NCBI GenBank assembly: GCA_016212925.1
Contig: JACRDF010000025.1
Location: 124,001-188,000 of the forward strand
Direction: 5' to 3'
DNA: 64,000 bases
Source of the DNA: Desulfomonile tiedjei
GTDB lineage: Bacteria; Desulfobacterota; Desulfomonilia; Desulfomonilales; Desulfomonilaceae
Shown here: positions 33,863-43,181 of the stretch, in pieces
How positions within the stretch are numbered: the first letter of the stretch is position 1
Layout of the letters: every line of letters begins with the position of its first letter
Position numbers and translations under genes: made by a program
Notes under the pieces: generated by a model
Databases searched by the model: none
The model's input: the letters and a program-made list of their open reading frames with translations, nothing else
What the model was told of the DNA's origin: nothing

Positions 33863-35581
33863 TCACAGCTTTTCTTTTATTGCACGCGTATTGGATTCAA
33901 TCCATCGGACGAAGGCGGTGTGTAATTTGTCTGTGACGCGATTCCTGGCCAGGAGTCGCCCGGAACGGACCAGCAGCCTTGGGGAGAACAATCTGAACAG
34001 CCCCGACCGCTGGTCGTCCAGCATGTTTCGGTAGCGGATCAAATCGAGATGATAGGCGAGCACGTCCCGGTTGCGCTGATTTCTCGCCTCAATAGTTTCG
34101 TGATCCGAACCGTCGATCTCTTCGTAAAGAAATTGCTCCCGCTCAAAGACTGAACCGCCAACCTCTCGAAGGTTAGTCAAACCATAGTCTTGCGGGGCTT
34201 CCGTCATCAAGGATTGAGGCTCCAACAGGAAGCGCTGGGGCAGGAAAACCACTTGCTCCGATCTCAGGTAGCGGTCCACCAGGCGGATGAAGCCTTCGAC
34301 ATCCCCGGCGGATTCATGGGGAGTGTTGTACATAAGGTGAATATAACTCTTGATACCTGCTGAAATCGCCTCATCAATCAGGTCGTACATTTTGTCCACG
34401 TCAAAACGTTTGCCCAGCAGATGCACCGTGGGCTGATGAGCAGACTCCACGCCCCAGAAAAGGCTAAAACAGCCGGCATTCTTTACTTTCCTCAACAGGT
34501 CCGGAGTGAAGCCGTTGACCTTTGCGTAAGAGTACCAACGGATGTCCGGGAGGACCTCGGCCAATCTGTCGCACAGTTCTGCAAGGCGCCGCGGGTTGCC
34601 GTTAATCGACGCGTCGGCAAATTGAAAAAGGCTTGTGCGGTACTTCTTGGAAAGACCTGAGAGTTCTGCAACCACTTTGTCCACGGATTTCACGTCATAT
34701 CGGTCAACAAGACGGCCGGTGCAAAACGTGCACCTGGAAGGACATCCTTTAGAGATACGATACGGCAGAAAGAAGGTTTGCTCGCCTGTCAAAGGGTGGT
34801 TGTATCGGTACCGATGGAGGTCCAATCCCTCGAAATCAGGTGCACGCTCTTCTTCCGCGGCAAGGCGGGACCGAGGCGCCTGAAACAGATTCCCTTTATC
34901 GAAGAAGATTATACCGGGGATATCTCCCTTGGAGGCCAGGCTTGTCTCCTGATGAAGTCTGTGGAGCATCAACAACGGGACCTCACCGCTGCCCTTAACC
35001 CAGTAGTCAGCCTGCCCGTATGGGACAAACGACTTCACCGGTTTGATGGTGATAAAAGGACCGCCGAAAACTATGACCGCATCGGGGTTGACTTTGCGGA
35101 TGTACCTCGCAAGGAGCAGCGAAGCCCAGAACTGATGATAGGCCACGATGGAGAAGGCGTAAATCCCGGCGCCTTGAATCAACCGGCTGCCGTACTTTTC
35201 CACAAATGCTGCGAGTCCCTGATGCGACCCTCCTCCGTCAAGGACCCCAAAGAAATCTCTGTCCGAAAAGGTCTTCTCGGGGTTGTGATAATCAATATCC
35301 TCCTCCGCGTCGAACAGGTATTCCATGAGGAAATCGTATTGAACCGTCGGAACGGAATGTTCCTTGAGAAATGCGTACAGAACCGCCATGCCGTAAGGCA
35401 TGAACTTTGTTTGAAGGTAGCGTTTGCTGATCGCGGGTGGATGAATCAGCACGACGCGAGGGTCCTTTGGAGACCGGTTCGGGCATGCTCCGTAGGTAAT
35501 GATATCCTCCAGCAATGCCGCGCCATACCGGTGCGCGGTCAAATCAGGAATAATCCGGTAGAACGAACACGAACCCGACAA
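33863..35581 (-). CDS. B12-binding radical SAM protein
   Basis: Up to 572 residues. A cobalamin-binding N-terminal fold (about 40-225; VVLIHPPAISKRYL, then PDAVIVFGGPF) is followed by a radical SAM core with CxxxCxxC in SKGCPSRCTFC and the glycine-rich and C-terminal features of the B12-dependent class (SLFWGVESAHQ, KSYIHLMYNTPHE). Such enzymes make methyl transfers or rearrangements, and the substrate is unknown. The start is doubtful: the first listed codon is TTG at 35581, directly at the border of a family B repeat; GGAGGA lies 5 nt before an in-frame ATT at 35500, and TTG codons at 35542 and 35515 are options. Close to the permease gene, same strand. Confidence 0.85.
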   Translation of the reverse strand: MSGSCSFYRIIPDLTAHRYGAALLEDIITYGACPNRSPKDPRVVLIHPPAISKRYLQTKFMPYGMAVLYAFLKEHSVPTVQYDFLMEYLFDAEEDIDYHNPEKTFSDRDFFGVLDGGGSHQGLAAFVEKYGSRLIQGAGIYAFSIVAYHQFWASLLLARYIRKVNPDAVIVFGGPFITIKPVKSFVPYGQADYWVKGSGEVPLLMLHRLHQETSLASKGDIPGIIFFDKGNLFQAPRSRLAAEEERAPDFEGLDLHRYRYNHPLTGEQTFFLPYRISKGCPSRCTFCTGRLVDRYDVKSVDKVVAELSGLSKKYRTSLFQFADASINGNPRRLAELCDRLAEVLPDIRWYSYAKVNGFTPDLLRKVKNAGCFSLFWGVESAHQPTVHLLGKRFDVDKMYDLIDEAISAGIKSYIHLMYNTPHESAGDVEGFIRLVDRYLRSEQVVFLPQRFLLEPQSLMTEAPQDYGLTNLREVGGSVFEREQFLYEEIDGSDHETIEARNQRNRDVLAYHLDLIRYRNMLDDQRSGLFRLFSPRLLVRSGRLLARNRVTDKLHTAFVRWIESNTRAIKEKL

Positions 35582-35668
35582 AGGTCAAGTTCGTGGCACC
35601 CCCAGCCCGATGTGGATTGGGTGCCGGGTGCCACTGACCTGGTTTCCAGGTCAGTGCTGATTTCGTTT
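35565..35668. repeat. Interspersed repeat, family B, copy 4
   Basis: gtggcaccccc, agcccgatgt-ggattggg, then the palindrome cactgacctggtttccaggtcagtg at 35632-35656, followed by ctgattctc. Closely similar to 28609-28690. It overlaps the doubtful first codons of the radical SAM gene. Confidence 0.75.
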
Positions 35669-35739
35669 CTAACTGATTCTCTCTGTTCGGAAGCAACAGG
35701 TGTCAGTCAGGTTCTCCCACACGGGGAGCATCAGGCCTT

Positions 35740-36885
35740 TCAGGTTCCCCCGGCTTTGGGATCGTCACAGCAAGGCGTCTGCGGCGAACTAGCCTCAAGA
35801 GCTGACGGCCTTGTTCTCCGCGCGCCGTCAACTTTCTTCCAAAGGACCCGAATGATCAAACCCGCAAGAATTGCCGCCGCGAGCCATTCCAGCCAGACAG
35901 GGACGAGTTCGCCCGCGGAGGCTCCCGCTGCTACCTTTGCCGAGATCCCCAACCATGCATAGATAAGATCCAGGACAAAGGCCGCCACCATGGTGCAAAT
36001 CACGATTGACCCCAAGTAGATGCCCAGGGTACGCCTTCCGAGTATGCCTCCCACCATGGCAATGGTGGCCATATTGGTCGCCGGCCCGGCCATGAGCAGC
36101 ACAAGCGCTGCTCCGGGGCTCATTCCCTTAAGGATCAAGGCCGCGGCGACAGGAGTTGACATTGAAGCGCAAATATACATGGGGAGGCTCACAGCCAGCA
36201 TGCCCAAATACGCGAGAAACCCTGATCCCAGATTTGCAGAGACAAACGATTCCGGTACCAGAGCATTTATGATGCCGGCCAAAAGAATTCCAAGAATAAA
36301 CCATCCAGCGAGATCGTTCATCAGCTCGTCAAAGGCGAACCGAAATCCGGCCACCAGTTTTTCAGTCGCAGTATGGTGTTTAGCGTGCTCGCTTGGAGTG
36401 CAATCTGTCCCGTCGCAACAAGCGTCAACGAGGCAGGTTCGGTATGCTTCAATGTCTCGCCCCCTCTGGTAGGTTCCACCGGCAAAATTCTCGACGAGCC
36501 CCGCGGCCAGTGCGGTAACAAACGCGGTGAACGGTCTCATCACCGTAATTATGGGGTCCAGGAGAGAATAGGTGAGCGCAATGGAGTCTACCCCGCTTTC
36601 CGGCGTGGATATAAGAAACGACAGGCATGCTCCGTTGTTCGCGCCCTGTTTCTTCAGGCCCGCAACTGCGGGCACCACCCCGCATGATCAGAGCGGAATG
36701 GGAATGCCCAGCAACGACGCGTACAGTACAGATTTGAATCGGCCGCGCCGAAAATAGTGGCTGACCGAATCCGGAGTGATGTACACGCGCATGATCCCGG
36801 CGATGCCTAAGCCGAACAGGATGTACAACGCTGCTTCGCGAAAAACTTGCCATGACGCGGAGAGAATTTCGACAATGAGTTCCAT
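35740..36885 (-). CDS. Cu/Zn-efflux-type permease with in-frame UGA, candidate selenoprotein
   Basis: 381 residues if the TGA at 36688-36690 is read as selenocysteine (residue 66). The frame is otherwise open from ATG 36885 to the TAG/TGA at 35740. The protein has about 8-9 hydrophobic helices and matches the DUF318/ArsP-like permease group (SO_0444 family): GIPIPL-U-SCGVVPA, FLISTPESGVDSI, SMSTPVAAALILKGMSPG, MAGPATNMATIA. Families known to me carry Cys at residue 66 (PLCSCGVVP). A hydrophilic loop with CLVDACCDGTDC and His residues and a C-terminal CCDD would bind metal. A 6-bp GC stem with AGUU loop starts 15 nt after UGA. No strong ribosome-binding site precedes the ATG. Alternatives: a nonsense mutation or a sequencing error. 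Confidence 0.8.
36658..36673 (-). promoter_or_regulatory. Candidate bacterial SECIS hairpin
   Basis: In the mRNA sense gcccgc-aguu-gcgggc forms a 6-bp stem of G-C pairs with a four-base loop; 20 nt separate the UGA from the loop, and the second loop base is G. Bacterial SECIS elements usually have a short hairpin with a G in the first loop bases 16-37 nt after UGA. A competing hairpin (tgcggg/cccgca) lies closer to the UGA. Confidence 0.6.
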
Positions 36886-36930
36886 AAGCTAATAATAACA
36901 CAGCCAGGCCATAAAGCCATAAACCCGCCT

Positions 36931-37007
36931 ATAGTAGTTCTCGAAAGTAACCACAGACGAATTTGCTGGTGTCCCGCCAGCGCGGGACGAACTCATTCGG
37001 GAAGAGT
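36931..37007. repeat. Interspersed repeat, family G, copy 1
   Basis: agtagttctcgaaagtaacc, then gtgtcccg...gcgggacga and ctcattcggga; a related sequence is at 52592-52672. The gap 36886-37399 also holds family B copies 5 and 6. Confidence 0.6.
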
Positions 37008-37057
37008 TTTTGGGAAAATCTATTGTAGTGCCTTCTGTCAAGCGATCCCTTCTGTAT

Positions 37058-37247
37058 TGGGTGCCACGGACCTGGGTTTTACCAGGTCCGTGCTTCCTGC
37101 CAGTTCTATCGCCACGATAACTCGGAAGATTCCCGGCCTTATCGTACCATCGGCTCGCTTTTCAATTTGGAGGTTAATACGCGGGACGACCTTACCGTTT
37201 TCCAGAAACGCCGGCACGGACCTGGCGGAGCCCAGGTCCGTGGCACC
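37058..37247. repeat. Interspersed repeats, family B, copies 5 and 6
   Basis: Copy 5 (37058-37092) is tgggtgccacggacctggg...ccaggtccgtgc; copy 6 (37212-37247) is ggcacggacctgg...ccaggtccgtggcaccc. Both are self-complementary and in opposite register, framing about 120 nt without a gene. Confidence 0.7.
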
Positions 37248-37399
37248 CGGGAGTCAATCCGTGGCAACTGTCGAGAGTGGCAATGACCGCGCCAAACTTA
37301 CAAGATGGATTCAAGGGCCGGATTCCGGAACTGCGCGAACACTCAAGCGGAGTTACTTCTTAAGGGGACGGGCTTGGAACAAAGCAAGAAATTATGTGT

Positions 37400-37900
37400 T
37401 TATTTTTGCGAGGGGGTACTATTCATCTTTTCCATCTTGGATGCTATGGCTGTCAACTTCGCTTCCAGATTGTTGAGGCGAGTCTGGACAGCGGCATTGA
37501 CTCTGGCTTGCTCCTGGGGCTCCGCCGCTGCTGCAGGCTGTCGGAGATTCTGCTTAAGCTCGCCGAGTTCCATCTTGATGCCTTGCAGGTTTTTCACTAC
37601 AGCCCTGTCATTGTCTATGAATGCCTGGGAATAATTCTGGATGGACCGTCCCACATCCTCGCCCTTTTTTCCAAGGTCCGCCATCAGGCCGTCGGATTTA
37701 CGTTCCATCCTTTCGGCGCTGTTGGCCATGCGCGCGGTACTGCTCACCATGATAGGCATCCCCGATGCCATGACGCCCATGTAGTGGACCATGGAATCCA
37801 TGTTGGACTGGATCTTGTTCACATCAGGGAGGATGCGCGCGCACCCGCACGCAACAAGAACAAACGAGGCCGCCAAAAGCTTCAGGAGGTTCTTCTTCAC
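37400..37900 (-). CDS. Predicted lipoprotein with coiled-coil
   Basis: 166 residues starting with GTG 37900 (AGAGGA 8 nt upstream). Signal peptide MKKNLLKLLAASFVLVAC with lipobox LVAC; the mature chain starts at Cys18 and is anchored in the outer or inner membrane. The body is helical and Met/Asn-rich (IQSNMDSMVHYMGVMASGM...), with heptad-like spacing (LQGIKMELGELKQNLRQ, then LNNLEAKLTAIASKMEKM), so a coiled-coil lipoprotein spanning the periplasm is likely. Function unknown. Same strand as the LolA-like gene upstream. Confidence 0.85.
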   Translation of the reverse strand: MKKNLLKLLAASFVLVACGCARILPDVNKIQSNMDSMVHYMGVMASGMPIMVSSTARMANSAERMERKSDGLMADLGKKGEDVGRSIQNYSQAFIDNDRAVVKNLQGIKMELGELKQNLRQPAAAAEPQEQARVNAAVQTRLNNLEAKLTAIASKMEKMNSTPSQK

Positions 37901-38023
37901 GGCTGAATTCCTCTGATCGGGCTGTTCGCCCTTTCATCAGGACATTAAATTTGAGATTTCACGACCACCCGGCCCTACGGTCTGCTTCGTGGGCAAGAGC
38001 CTATGTGGCCTCCAATCCCGTAA

Positions 38024-38809
38024 TCACCCTCTCCAGTTGAAGGTCCCGAATTTTTCGGGGTCCATTACCCCTTCGGGTATCTCGATTCCGAACACGGCGC
38101 TATCCTGCCTTAGCTGTATCCGGATATTCTTATCGGGGATAAGTATTTCTTCCTCCCTGGGAAATTCTTTGCCTTGGTCGGTCTTGAAGAATTCCACCAC
38201 TCGGAAGATCCTTTTCACCGTCCCCGCGGAATCCACCTGTTGTGACTTGACTACCAGAAGGTCATTCTTGGAGACCCACAGAAGGCGCTCACCAGCTCCG
38301 TTAGGAAGCTTCACCCGGATCACGTAACAGTCCCGGCCATCCAGTGCTTCCTCTCTCACGATTTCAGGCGCGTCGCCGCCCTTCGGCATGAAGCCCTGAA
38401 TATCTTCCATGGTGAGCCCTGTGCCGCCAATATCCGCTGACGGCTCGTCAACAGCCAAGGGTACAGTCCGTCCTGTCGCCGGTAGATACATGAGTGCCTT
38501 TGGGTCCTGGCCGTCCTTTACGAGCAGAAGGAAGCGCATTCCTTTGGATTCCGGCGGAGCGTCGAAATCTACAAAGATGTGGGCCGCCCCCTGGTCAATT
38601 CGGGCCATCAACCAGAGGACCTGATCGGACAGAAGTTTCTTGGCCTTGAACGTCTTGACCGACAGTGCAATGCGGAAACTATCTCCCAAGTTTTGCTTCG
38701 CACCCTGGTCTAGGATCTCTTGCGCGGTCAACGCGCAAAGGTCAGCCGGAACGCACCAAAGAACTAGCCCGAGAAGGGCAAGGGTAAATCGTTTGTAAGT
38801 ACGAAACAT
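38024..38809 (-). CDS. LolA-like outer membrane lipoprotein-sorting family protein
   Basis: 261 residues. Signal peptide MFRTYKRFTLALLGLVLWCVPADLCA. The mature protein has the half-barrel pattern of the pfam17131-type LolA-like proteins: TAQEILDQGAKQN, RIDQGAAHIFVDFDAPPESKGMRFLLL, MYLPATGRTVPL, CYVIRVKL...RLLWVSKNDLLVVKSQQVD. Related proteins carry lipids or lipoproteins between membranes. Probable cleaved, soluble periplasmic protein. Transcribed from an AT-rich promoter at 38914-38943; upstream of the lipoprotein gene at 37400, which may be a client. Confidence 0.82.
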   Translation of the reverse strand: MFRTYKRFTLALLGLVLWCVPADLCALTAQEILDQGAKQNLGDSFRIALSVKTFKAKKLLSDQVLWLMARIDQGAAHIFVDFDAPPESKGMRFLLLVKDGQDPKALMYLPATGRTVPLAVDEPSADIGGTGLTMEDIQGFMPKGGDAPEIVREEALDGRDCYVIRVKLPNGAGERLLWVSKNDLLVVKSQQVDSAGTVKRIFRVVEFFKTDQGKEFPREEEILIPDKNIRIQLRQDSAVFGIEIPEGVMDPEKFGTFNWRG

Positions 38810-38913
38810 TACGCTTCAATCCACGACCGCGCCGGCAAGGAGCGGCGCGCGAAAGTATTGTGATAAAACGCTAGGTTACACAGATCTCAGATGATCAAAT
38901 ATGTGTATTTCAC

Positions 38914-38943
38914 TTAATATCATAAAAATACTGATTTTGTCAA
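38914..38943 (-). promoter_or_regulatory. Predicted promoter of the LolA-like gene
   Basis: On the minus strand TTGACA (38943-38938), 18 nt, then TATTAA (38919-38914), about 105 nt before the start codon, in an AT-rich stretch. Confidence 0.55.
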
Positions 38944-39315
38944 CCGGATACTGTCACCGGAAAACTCAAAAAGCGGCCACCGCGGAAAGCCAGGAGGCCT
39001 GACTCTTCGCATGTTTGGGCCGGCACGCGGATTCGGCAGGGCGACCGTTGCCGCGCGGCGACACAGCGTGAATAGCAGCTTCTGTTACTGATGATTCCGC
39101 ATTTTCGAGGGTGTAATCTACCATAGAGAAGGGGTTTATTTCAAGCTCGACGTGCGTGGTGTCGCAGGCTTTCAGTTACGGGTGGGCGTTGTCCTGTCAT
39201 TGCGAGTGGCGAAATCCCGCGGAACGCGGGCGGGCAATCTTGGTTTTCGGCGGGACGGGCATCCGAGACTGTCTCAGAATTTATCAGCGCCGGAAAATGG
39301 TATAGCGCGGGGTGG

Positions 39316-39498
39316 CCCGGAGGCCACTGCCTCCGGGTTCCGAAGGAACAAGAGGGGCTGTTGCGAGGACATTACCCTGTCCAAAGACTGCCGGTGCCAC
39401 TCGCAGGCTGGAAATCACCTCCTGTCGCTTTGCGACCCGCTGGTGGGACCGGCATCTTGCCGGTCATCCCAATAGACAGGCAGGAAGCCTGTCCCACC
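39316..39498. repeat. Hairpin and family C repeat, copy 3
   Basis: A 9-bp perfect stem (cccggaggc/gcctccggg) lies at 39316-39337. The family C pair lies at 39442-39465 (ggtgggaccggcatcttgcc) and 39475-39498 (gcctgtcccacc). An element gagactgtctcagaatt (39267) recurs at 42857. No gene is supported in 38944-39812. Confidence 0.7.
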
Positions 39499-39812
39499 AC
39501 ACGTCCGGGCCACCCAAGAGGGACAATTGCCGGCCCCGTAACGCGGGTCCGCGAGTTGGTGGCCTTTTGAGACAGCGTTCTCGAAGCGCGCCGTACAAAA
39601 GAAATCTTCCGGCCACTAATTTTGGGACAGTTTCATCTTGCCCGTCATTCCAACAGACATGCGATCACGCTAATGGCGGGACTGTCCCACCTAGGGGGTT
39701 ACCGCCGCCGGTCAAAAGCGGACCCGAATGAGAGAATAGTTGGCGCAAGGAGTTTGACGCTTTGTTTCCAGGCTGGTATATAATGATTCATGTGACTGTC
39801 GGGGAGATAACC

Positions 39813-40175
39813 ATGCTTAGTTTCATCCGATTTGCTGCGGTTCCGGTCGTCCTCCTGAGTGCGGTCGTGTGGGCACAGGCGCAATGGCCTTTGGGGCGGG
39901 AAATGCCCCAGGTAGGAGCGAAGTCGGACGAGCAACACGGCCCGAACGTTACGGTGACAGGAAGGTTTCAAATCTTCGTTTCGCCGCAAGCGAAGGGCTA
40001 TACGTTCATGCTGGACACCGACACCGGCAAGATCTGGGTGTTGAAAAAGGACAGCGCCTCCGGTGACTTCTCCATGCAGAGGATCCCGGTGGAGCAAGTG
40101 GACGGAGTCCAGACCGGCAAGGCGCCATCAAAGACAACGGAGAGCGGCAAATCTGAAACGTCCCGTGGCAATTAA
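39813..40175 (+). CDS. Small exported hypothetical protein
   Basis: 120 residues from ATG 39813 (GGGGAGA 6 nt upstream). Signal peptide MLSFIRFAAVPVVLLSAVVWA with cleavage near AQA-QW. The mature part (TGRFQIFVSPQAKGYTFMLDTDTGKIWVLKKD) looks like a single beta-repeat module of a WD/PQQ-like type, followed by a Ser/Thr/Lys-rich tail. Family not recognised. It is 86 nt before asd and could share a transcript, although their functions appear unrelated. Confidence 0.7.
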   Translation: MLSFIRFAAVPVVLLSAVVWAQAQWPLGREMPQVGAKSDEQHGPNVTVTGRFQIFVSPQAKGYTFMLDTDTGKIWVLKKDSASGDFSMQRIPVEQVDGVQTGKAPSKTTESGKSETSRGN

Positions 40176-40261
40176 GACCATTACCGGGCGCAGGAAAGTG
40201 GCCGGCCTGTTTCCCGTTCTTCGGAACTTCCCACTGATAAAGTAAAACGTGAGGCTCAGCC

Positions 40262-41338
40262 ATGAAGAAGGATGGATATAAAGTAGCCGTGGTAGGCGCG
40301 ACCGGAGCGGTCGGCAACACGATGGCAAGGGTTTTGGAGAAACGCGCGTTCCCGGTGAGCGAGATCGTCTTGCTCGCGTCCGGACGTTCTGCCGGGAAGC
40401 AACTCAAGTTCAAGGGGAAGGAATACCCTGTTCAGGAACTTAACGAATCATCATTCAAGGGAGTGGATATCGGCCTTTTTTCCGCCGGCGGGTCCATAAG
40501 CGCCAAGTTTGCTCCCATAGCCGCGGATTCCGGATGTGTGGTGGTGGATAATACAGCCCATTTCCGCATGGATCCCGATGTGCCGCTCGTGGTGCCGGAA
40601 GTGAACCCTCAAGCCATCGCCGGTTACACGAAGAAAGGCATTATCGCCAACCCAAACTGCTCCACCATCCAGATGGTGGTGGCCTTAAAGCCGCTGCACG
40701 ATGCTGCCACCATAAAGCGCATTGTGGTCTCCACGTACCAGTCGGTTTCCGGAACGGGCAAAGAGGCCATCGAAGAGATGCTGGTACAGTCCAGACAGAT
40801 TGCCAATGCTACGAACTGGACGAGAGAGGACGGCCTGGATCAGCTTCACGACTCTCTGTGCAACTTCCAGACTATGTCTACCGAGATTTATCCGCATCGC
40901 ATTGCCTTTGAATGCTTGCCGCACATAGACGTGTTCCTCGAGAACGGTTACACAAAAGAAGAAATGAAAATGGTGTGGGAGACGGGCAAGATACTGGACC
41001 CTGCCATAAAGGTGACGGCTACAGCGGTTCGCGTTCCAATCTTTTTCGGACATTCCGAGTCAGTGAACATAGAAACCGAAAAGAAGATCACCGCGCAAGA
41101 GGCGCGAAATGTATTGTCCCGAGCGCCGGGCATAAGAGTAGTGGACGATCCGCAGAGAAACCAGTATCCCCTCGCGGCGCTCTGCGCCGGGGAAGATGAC
41201 ACCCTTGTGGGGCGGATTCGTGAGGACGAGTCCATTGCCAATGGGTTGAACCTCTGGGTCGTGTCGGACAATATCCTAAAGGGAGCGGCTCTCAACGCGG
41301 TGCACATTGCCGAGATACTGGTCGAAAGGTATCTGTGA
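40262..41338 (+). CDS. asd: Aspartate-semialdehyde dehydrogenase
   Basis: 358 residues. Reduces beta-aspartyl phosphate with NADPH, giving the precursor of lysine, threonine, methionine and diaminopimelate. Seen: NADP loop GATGAVGNT (12-20), VVDNTAHFRMD, catalytic Cys133 in NPNCSTIQM, QSVSGTGKEAIEEM, VRVPIFFGHSE and the C-terminal helix DNILKGAALNAVHIAE. It is about 15-20 residues longer than most, through an insertion near 190-235 (TNWTREDGLDQLHDS...). The preceding linker and ATG 40262 lack a strong Shine-Dalgarno (gtgaggct). Confidence 0.95.
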   Translation: MKKDGYKVAVVGATGAVGNTMARVLEKRAFPVSEIVLLASGRSAGKQLKFKGKEYPVQELNESSFKGVDIGLFSAGGSISAKFAPIAADSGCVVVDNTAHFRMDPDVPLVVPEVNPQAIAGYTKKGIIANPNCSTIQMVVALKPLHDAATIKRIVVSTYQSVSGTGKEAIEEMLVQSRQIANATNWTREDGLDQLHDSLCNFQTMSTEIYPHRIAFECLPHIDVFLENGYTKEEMKMVWETGKILDPAIKVTATAVRVPIFFGHSESVNIETEKKITAQEARNVLSRAPGIRVVDDPQRNQYPLAALCAGEDDTLVGRIREDESIANGLNLWVVSDNILKGAALNAVHIAEILVERYL

Positions 41339-41533
41339 AAGCCCCGTGGACGGATATTTGACCGCGCAGGCAGGGAGATGAAAGCCTGACATTCTATCGA
41401 GCGGTGCATCCATCCGATCCGAGTGCCCGCTGAATTTTCGCCCTGATTTTCCGCGGGAATTAAAGTCGCCATTCATCGGGATCAAGTGTCCCGTAATCTC
41501 TTCATCAATTCGTCGAGAACGAAAGGAGTGCGC

Positions 41534-42718
41534 ATGAGCGCCAAGCGCGAAGCCGTCATCGTCAGCGCCACTCGGACGCCGTTGGGAGCATTCAACGGGA
41601 GTCTAACAACCTTCGGTGCCACCCAGCTTGGGGGGATTGCCATCGAAGAGGCCGTCAGACGCGCCAAGATAGACAAAACGGACGTGGATGAAGTCATAAT
41701 GGGCCAGGTGCTGCCTTGCGGGTACGGACAAAATCCGGCTCGGCAGGCGGCTCTAAAGGCAGGACTGCCCTTCGAAACCCAATGCTTCACCATAAACAAG
41801 GTCTGCGGTTCCAGCCTGAAGGCGGTTATGCTGGCCGCGCAGGCCGTTCAGCTTGGCGATGCGGACGTGGTGATAGCCGGTGGCATGGAAAGCATGACCA
41901 ACGCGCCCTATTACCTGGAAAAGGCGAGGCTCGGCTACAGGATGGGTAACGGCGAGCTGGTAGATCACATGGTCCATGACGGCCTCTGGGATATTGTAAA
42001 TGACTTCCACATGGGTATAAGCAACGACCTGTGCAGCGAGAAATACCACATCTCCCGGGAAGACCAGGACCGCTACGCAGCGCTCAGTTATGTCCGCGCC
42101 CTGGAGTCCATCAAAGAGGGCAGGTTCAAGGAAGAAATAGTTTCCGTGACCATCCCGCAGAGGAAAGGCGATCCCAAGATCTTTGATACCGACGAGTGCC
42201 CACGGGAGACCTCGTACGAGATCCTGAGCCAGATGAAGCCCGCGTTCCAGAAAAACGGATTTGCCACAGCAGGAAACGCCTCGGTAATTTCCGACGGGGC
42301 CAGCGCGATTTGTGTGATGGCCGAGGAAAAGGCCAAGGAGAGGGGTCTGGAAATCCTGGCACGCGTCGGCGCTCAGGGAAGCGCGGGGATCGACATGAAA
42401 TACGTTCTCATGGCGCCCATATACTCCATCCCAAAGGTGGCCAAGAAAGAGGGCGTGGACTGCCGATCCGTTGAATTGATGGAGATTAACGAGGCATTTT
42501 CCGGTTCCACGGTGGGGGTGATCCGTGAGCTGGGCCTGGACCAGAATCGGTGCAACGTCAACGGCGGGTCGGTTTCTCTTGGACATCCCATCGGCGCGAG
42601 TGGCGGCCGCGTGCTGACCACACTCATTTACGCGATGAAAAACCGGGGAGCCAAGACAGGCATGGCCTCTCTGTGTCTGGGTGGCGGAGAAGCCGTGACG
42701 CTGTACATTGATCGTTGA
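41534..42718 (+). CDS. Acetyl-CoA acetyltransferase (thiolase II)
   Basis: 394 residues from ATG 41534 (AAGGAG 6 nt upstream). Condenses two acetyl-CoA to acetoacetyl-CoA or cleaves the reverse reaction. Seen: nucleophile Cys91 in NKVCGSSLKAV, GGMESMTNAPYYL, MEINEAFSG, His/Cys pair GHPIGASGGR and CLGGGEA near the C-terminus. All three catalytic positions are intact. Could act in short-chain fatty acid oxidation or butyrate-type metabolism. No other acyl-CoA genes are adjacent. Confidence 0.95.
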   Translation: MSAKREAVIVSATRTPLGAFNGSLTTFGATQLGGIAIEEAVRRAKIDKTDVDEVIMGQVLPCGYGQNPARQAALKAGLPFETQCFTINKVCGSSLKAVMLAAQAVQLGDADVVIAGGMESMTNAPYYLEKARLGYRMGNGELVDHMVHDGLWDIVNDFHMGISNDLCSEKYHISREDQDRYAALSYVRALESIKEGRFKEEIVSVTIPQRKGDPKIFDTDECPRETSYEILSQMKPAFQKNGFATAGNASVISDGASAICVMAEEKAKERGLEILARVGAQGSAGIDMKYVLMAPIYSIPKVAKKEGVDCRSVELMEINEAFSGSTVGVIRELGLDQNRCNVNGGSVSLGHPIGASGGRVLTTLIYAMKNRGAKTGMASLCLGGGEAVTLYIDR

Positions 42719-42849
42719 AGCAGTCCGGGTGTGACAGCCAGGGTGAAGAGCAGGAGGAAGCGCTCTTGGCAGAAAGGGTTTTGTGACTGCTTGCTCTCAC
42801 GTTAGCTGTTAACCCTTCAGTCTTTCGAGGTCGAACTTTTTGGTGGCAG

Positions 42850-42975
42850 GTTGGAAGAGACTGTCTCAGAATTCAAATTTGGGCGGAAATGGTAGCACGA
42901 ATGGCCCTCACCCCAACGTCAGTCGTGCCACGATTCGGAAGTGCTCCCGAATTCTGAGACCGTTTCGAAAAGTCT
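42850..42975. repeat. Inverted element with cttctcagaattc-type ends, family F
   Basis: gactgtctcagaattc (42859) and gaattctgagaccgtttc (42952) are inverted copies about 80 nt apart; gagactgtctcagaatt also occurs at 39267. The gap 42719-43181 shows no gene. Confidence 0.55.
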
Positions 42976-43181
42976 GCCATTGTTGGCGCCATGTCCGTAA
43001 TTGACTGTTTACCTGCGAAGGACGGGTCGCATTGATATTTCAGATAGTCCATGATACGGAACAACAAAAAGCGGGGAGTCCTGAGACTGGGACACAGCAT
43101 TTCAGGCCCTAGCGAATTACGTCGGTTCGGATGTCCCGGACAAGCCGGTAACCGGGAAAGAGGCTTTTGAGCAAATCCATC

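Noticed and set aside
35740-36885. Reading the permease as two separate genes or a frameshifted pseudogene
   Set aside because: Both halves are in the same frame with a single TGA at a conserved Cys and no other lesion, so selenocysteine is the better explanation; a nonsense mutation remains possible and is listed as an alternative.
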